Shown here: positions 6,837 through 9,598 of the stretch, piece by piece
Layout of the letters: each line of letters begins with the position of its first letter
Position numbering within the stretch: the first letter of the stretch is position 1
DNA from: Bacteroidales bacterium
GTDB lineage: Bacteria > Bacteroidota > Bacteroidia > Bacteroidales > UBA932
Length of the DNA stretch: 9,598 bases
Assembly: GCA_017554135.1 (NCBI GenBank)
Contig: JAFZIX010000113.1
Span: 1-9,598 of the forward strand
Reading direction: 5' to 3'
Notes under the pieces: generated by a model
What the model was told of the DNA's origin: nothing
Databases searched by the model: none
What the model saw: only the letters and a program-made list of their open reading frames with translations
Program-made: the position numbers and the translations under genes

Positions 6837-8873
6837 TCATTCTGCGTCTTTAATCAATTTGATCAGGCTTTCCAGTTCCGCATTATCCAGAGTGGGAACG
6901 GTGAAGGTATATCCAAGCGCCTTGGCTGGCTTGGAGATATAGGAATACCCCTTGGGATCATCCAAAGATGGCCTGCGGGGTGTGAACATCGCGCACAACT
7001 GCCTGAGTATCAAGTCTCTGTAAACATGCTCCGTGAAATACGCCACGGCTTCGGCCTCTTTATGGATGCCGGTATCTGTCATCTTGCTCCTGTCCGAAGT
7101 GACGCTTTCGCTGCTGCCGTCGATGGTGCCTCCGCTGAGCACGAAATCAATCGTACCCTTCATGCAGGCGACATCGCGCAGCACCAGTTGCTTGTGCACC
7201 ACGGCGCTGGCGAACAGCTCTCCGAATTTATCCCCGCGGGTATTTCTCGCACGGGCCTCCATCATCGCCTCCATGGCGGCATCAGCCTGCGCTTCCATAT
7301 TCTCAATGGCCTCGTAAGGAGTGCGCTTGCCGGCTTGTTTCCAGGCTCTCAGGCTGGCGTCCAGATAGCCCGGCGTCTTGACATCCTTGATCACCGCCTC
7401 GCAGTATTCGGGGATGCCCACAACTTCCTGGCGGATGAATTCCATGCGCCCGCCCTCATCGGCATTATTGTCCGCGAACTTCCAAAGCCGGTTGAATGCG
7501 AGCCCTCCGACTGTGAGACCGTCTCCCTTCCAGAACCAGGACGGGGTGAGTTTGACTTCGTCCGAGAGGGCGGAAGTCACGGCTTCCAGCATTCTCAGGA
7601 TAGGCTCGTCACCATTGCCGTAGATGCCGTTCAGATAGTCCAGGGCATCGTTGCGGCTGAAGGTCTTGCCCAATACTGCTGCAGCTACGGTTTTCTGCGT
7701 TAGTATGCGTATAGGGTTGGCTTCGTCGTTTTTGCTCTTGGACCTGTAATCCTGATAAGCGAATCCGGCCACTCCGCTTTTGCGCAGTTCGTCGAATATC
7801 TTCTGCACGAAGTCGGCATCGTACCAGTAGATGGGATGGGGGAACTCCGCATCATAAACCAGCATGTCGAAGATGACATTGAATCCCTTTGCCTGCAGGT
7901 CCAGGCCCCACTTCGGGCATGCCGCCACGGGTTGATCGTATCCTCCGTATTTCACGGAAATGATAATCTTGTTAGCAGGTATCTCGGTCTGTGACAGCAG
8001 GTTCATGTCCATATACCAGTCCCTGATGCCTATCTCGAAATTGCTGTCGGCACCCTTCTTCTCCTTCAGTATGGAGTAGACGGTGTTCATATAATCCACG
8101 AAATCCCTGTTGGTGGCATCCATGTCCCGGCTGGAGCCCTCGCTCGCCCCGGCCTTGAGTTTGTTCAGGTCGTAGGTCCAGGCGGATTCTGCATAGCAGT
8201 TGAGGAATCCGTCGAGGGTAGGCAGTTCGTCCAGCATTGCCTTTGTGGACCATACCCAGAAATCCTTGAAGCAGGGATTGTTCCACTGCTGGTGGGGAAC
8301 AACGCCTTCTTCGCTGCCACTGAGTGCATTCTGGAAGATATCTTCCTGATGCACGGAAAGCAGCCAGGAATCCGAGAATATCCCGTCCGGATTCAGATCT
8401 GCCTGGTGCGATGTCCAGAATTTGTACGGGCAGAAATGTGAATACGAGCCGGACAGGACTTTGATGCCTTTCTTGTGCGCATACTCTATATTCGCAAGCA
8501 GAGTGGATTTCTGGGATTCGATATGGCTTTTGGACATCATGGCCGCTTCCGAGTACGGGCTGTCCGAGTAGTCGACAAAGTACATGGGCATGAACTTGTA
8601 TGAGCCCACAATCACCATATTGATCTGGCCGGCAGCCATCCTGTCTATCTCGTCGTGAACCTGCAGGAGTTTGGATGAATCCATCCACGAACTGTTATCC
8701 ACCGGGGCGATCCTGTATTTAAGGGCGCTTCCGCTGCTGACCGACAGGACCGTGCTCTTTGGACCGGTATCCGCGGGCAATGTGGATTCTACATTGTCCG
8801 GAACTATCTTGCTGCAAGAAACGACAAGCAGCAGGAGGATCAGAACTTTATTTCTCCAAGCGTTTTGTGCCAT
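6837..8873 (-). CDS. Large lipoprotein, putative TIM-barrel glycosidase of unrecognised family
   Basis: 678 residues. MAQNAWRNKVLILLLLVVSC gives a lipobox with Cys20. The start at 8873 is the only one retaining the signal; the next Met is residue 64, so the 34-base overlap with the upstream gene appears real. From about residue 52 to 400 the pattern is that of a beta/alpha barrel: INMVIVGSYKF, an AHKKGIKVLSGSYSHF strand, LPTLDGFLNCYAESAW, FEIGIRDWYMD, KIIISVKYGGYD, FNVIFDMLVYDAEFPH and VAGFAYQDYRS. Glu229 in CYAES, at a strand end, is a good catalytic candidate; Asp285, Asp336, Asp341 and Asp375 are others. Residues about 400-678 are mainly helical (AAAVLGKTFSRNDALDYL, an Ala/Met/Glu-rich helix at 520-545), recalling the barrel-plus-helical-domain layout of alpha-glucuronidase-like enzymes, but I cannot assign a family. 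It lies between a GH28-like gene and a fimbrillin-like lipoprotein gene. Enzymatic function is inferred. The mature N-terminus CSKIVPD resembles CHKVGPD of the downstream lipoprotein. Confidence 0.72.
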   Translation of the reverse strand: MAQNAWRNKVLILLLLVVSCSKIVPDNVESTLPADTGPKSTVLSVSSGSALKYRIAPVDNSSWMDSSKLLQVHDEIDRMAAGQINMVIVGSYKFMPMYFVDYSDSPYSEAAMMSKSHIESQKSTLLANIEYAHKKGIKVLSGSYSHFCPYKFWTSHQADLNPDGIFSDSWLLSVHQEDIFQNALSGSEEGVVPHQQWNNPCFKDFWVWSTKAMLDELPTLDGFLNCYAESAWTYDLNKLKAGASEGSSRDMDATNRDFVDYMNTVYSILKEKKGADSNFEIGIRDWYMDMNLLSQTEIPANKIIISVKYGGYDQPVAACPKWGLDLQAKGFNVIFDMLVYDAEFPHPIYWYDADFVQKIFDELRKSGVAGFAYQDYRSKSKNDEANPIRILTQKTVAAAVLGKTFSRNDALDYLNGIYGNGDEPILRMLEAVTSALSDEVKLTPSWFWKGDGLTVGGLAFNRLWKFADNNADEGGRMEFIRQEVVGIPEYCEAVIKDVKTPGYLDASLRAWKQAGKRTPYEAIENMEAQADAAMEAMMEARARNTRGDKFGELFASAVVHKQLVLRDVACMKGTIDFVLSGGTIDGSSESVTSDRSKMTDTGIHKEAEAVAYFTEHVYRDLILRQLCAMFTPRRPSLDDPKGYSYISKPAKALGYTFTVPTLDNAELESLIKLIKDAE
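8840..8873 (-). other. 34-base overlap between GH28-like gene and putative glycosidase lipoprotein gene
   Basis: The GH28-like protein stops at 8840-8842 (TGA on the - strand), while the lipoprotein start ATG lies at 8871-8873 in another frame. The overlap encodes the end of the beta-helix protein (CTAWHKTLGEIKF region) and the N-region of the lipoprotein signal. No downstream in-frame ATG, GTG or TTG start keeps the signal peptide. The arrangement indicates co-transcription. Confidence 0.7.
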
Positions 8874-9598
8874 GCTGTGCAGGGTTCGGTATAACTTGTG
8901 GTCTGTGCATCGATATTGCTGAAATGCCAGTTGTCGATATCCTCCAGCACGATTGCCGGGCGCACATCGGCATTCTTCATCCTTATCTTCAAATTCCGCA
9001 CCGTCACGTTTTCTGCGTGGCGGACATAGAGGCCGTATGCCGGGGTGACGCCGAAGCAGTCGAATTCGGGATATTTCTTCTCGTTCTCGGGCACGTCGTG
9101 ATAGATGTATTCGGTGTCGTTGATGGAGCCATAAAGAAGTATGTCACAGTCTTCGATAGTGATATTCTCGACCTTATGGCCGGGCAGGCCTCCGATTACC
9201 GCACCGACGCCGGGCCCGGTCTTCTTTTCCACCCAGGCGATATCCTCGTTGCGTATGTTGCGGAAAGTGACATTTTTAATGGATCCTATCGGCGCAGGGT
9301 CGGGGCCTCCCTCGAAGGTGCGGCCGCGGCTGCCCAGACGCACCACGAAGGGGGATGCGCAGGTGTGCAGGAGCATATCTTCATATAGCACTCCGTCGAT
9401 ATTGGATCCGTCCACCGCCTCGACCGCTATGCTGTAGCGGGTCCATCCTTCCACGTCCTTCACATGCACGTTGGAGATATCACCGTGGGTTTCGGTGCCG
9501 ATCTTCACAATATTGCAGTTGGCGTAGCGGCAGCGGACGTTCTCAACATAAATGTTCTTCGCCGGCGTCATGGAAAGGGCCTTCAGGGTGATGAGATC
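8840..9598 (-). CDS. GH28-like right-handed beta-helix protein (pectin-related), N-terminus missing
   Basis: The frame stays open to the right edge, so the N-terminal part is outside; an ATG at 9571 is probably an internal Met, because the upstream codons (DLITLKALS) continue the family pattern. 252 residues are visible. They show repeated short beta-helix rungs: NIYVENVRCRY, ISNVHVKDVEG, IDGVLYEDMLL, IKNVTFRNIRN, VENITIEDCDI, VTVRNLKIRM. DLITLK at the edge matches the DDCIALK region of GH28. CNIVKIGTETHG (visible residues 28-39) and FGVTPAYGLYVRHAENV (182-198), then DVRPAIVLEDID, are typical of a GH28-like group common in Bacteroidota pectin loci. The GHG and RIK motifs of classical polygalacturonases are absent. 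GH28 enzymes hydrolyse galacturonan or rhamnogalacturonan backbones; whether this divergent form is catalytic is open. It is the first visible gene of the - strand set and overlaps the next by 34 bases. Its signal sequence is not visible. Confidence 0.82.
   Translation of the reverse strand, partial: DLITLKALSMTPAKNIYVENVRCRYANCNIVKIGTETHGDISNVHVKDVEGWTRYSIAVEAVDGSNIDGVLYEDMLLHTCASPFVVRLGSRGRTFEGGPDPAPIGSIKNVTFRNIRNEDIAWVEKKTGPGVGAVIGGLPGHKVENITIEDCDILLYGSINDTEYIYHDVPENEKKYPEFDCFGVTPAYGLYVRHAENVTVRNLKIRMKNADVRPAIVLEDIDNWHFSNIDAQTTSYTEPCTAWHKTLGEIKF

Noticed and set aside
7026..7703. 225-codon open frame on the + strand opposite the putative glycosidase lipoprotein
   Set aside because: The translation is low-complexity in type, with no recognisable motif, and it lies fully opposite a gene with a lipobox and barrel pattern; it is a shadow frame favoured by the GC-rich third positions.
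7972..8688. 238-codon - strand open frame in another frame of the lipoprotein gene
   Set aside because: I considered a frameshift or overlapping gene, but the main frame is uninterrupted and has the coherent protein pattern; this frame reads as Arg/Gln-rich noise.
8759..9388. 209-codon open frame on the + strand opposite the GH28-like gene
   Set aside because: It covers the antisense of clear beta-helix repeats and has no motif, signal or family likeness.
9569..9571. ATG as start of the GH28-like protein
   Set aside because: Upstream in-frame codons encode DLITLKALS, which matches the DDCIALK region of GH28; the frame is open to the edge and a start here would lack a signal peptide and most of the helix.
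1..9598. tRNA, rRNA, CRISPR array, insertion sequence or SusC/SusD genes
   Set aside because: No repeat-spacer pattern, transposase, RNA gene sequence or TonB-dependent receptor/SusD motif was seen; the window is filled by the six coding regions.

Overview
The window looks like part of a Bacteroidota (probably Bacteroidales) carbohydrate-use locus of the polysaccharide utilisation locus (PUL) type. Supporting signs are the C-terminal part of a hybrid two-component regulator with an AraC-type DNA-binding domain, two exported glycoside hydrolase family 2 (GH2) proteins, two lipoproteins with Bacteroidota-style lipobox signals (one with a fimbrillin-like N-terminal half), and a GH28-like right-handed beta-helix protein. 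The base composition is moderately GC-rich by eye, which fits a gut or rumen Bacteroidales more GC-rich than classical Bacteroides. The genus cannot be read from the sequence.

Layout: two convergent gene sets meet tail to tail. On the + strand, a regulator truncated by the left edge (1-636) overlaps a GH2 enzyme (633-2996), which overlaps a second, different GH2 enzyme (2981-5254). On the - strand, read from the right edge leftwards, a truncated GH28-like beta-helix protein (9598-8840) overlaps a large lipoprotein that looks like a TIM-barrel glycosidase (8873-6837), followed after one base by a fimbrillin-like lipoprotein of unknown function (6835-5255). The two sets abut with no gap at 5254/5255. 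Apart from one base (6836), every position lies in a protein-coding gene, so no promoter region is visible and no gene-free stretch needs describing.

How the genes may work together (inference): the regulator would sense a sugar released from the target polysaccharide and switch on the cluster. The GH28-like protein hints at pectin or rhamnogalacturonan. The two GH2 enzymes would trim oligosaccharides in the periplasm. The two lipoproteins would sit on the outer or periplasmic membrane face for binding or initial cleavage. No SusC/SusD pair is in the window, so the transport part of the locus, if present, lies outside.

The most notable points are: a receiver domain whose expected phospho-acceptor aspartate appears to be asparagine; two GH2 proteins with non-standard active-site motifs; a GH28-like protein lacking the GHG and RIK motifs of true polygalacturonases; an unassigned pair of lipoprotein genes; and two mutually exclusive hairpins just before the tail-to-tail junction.
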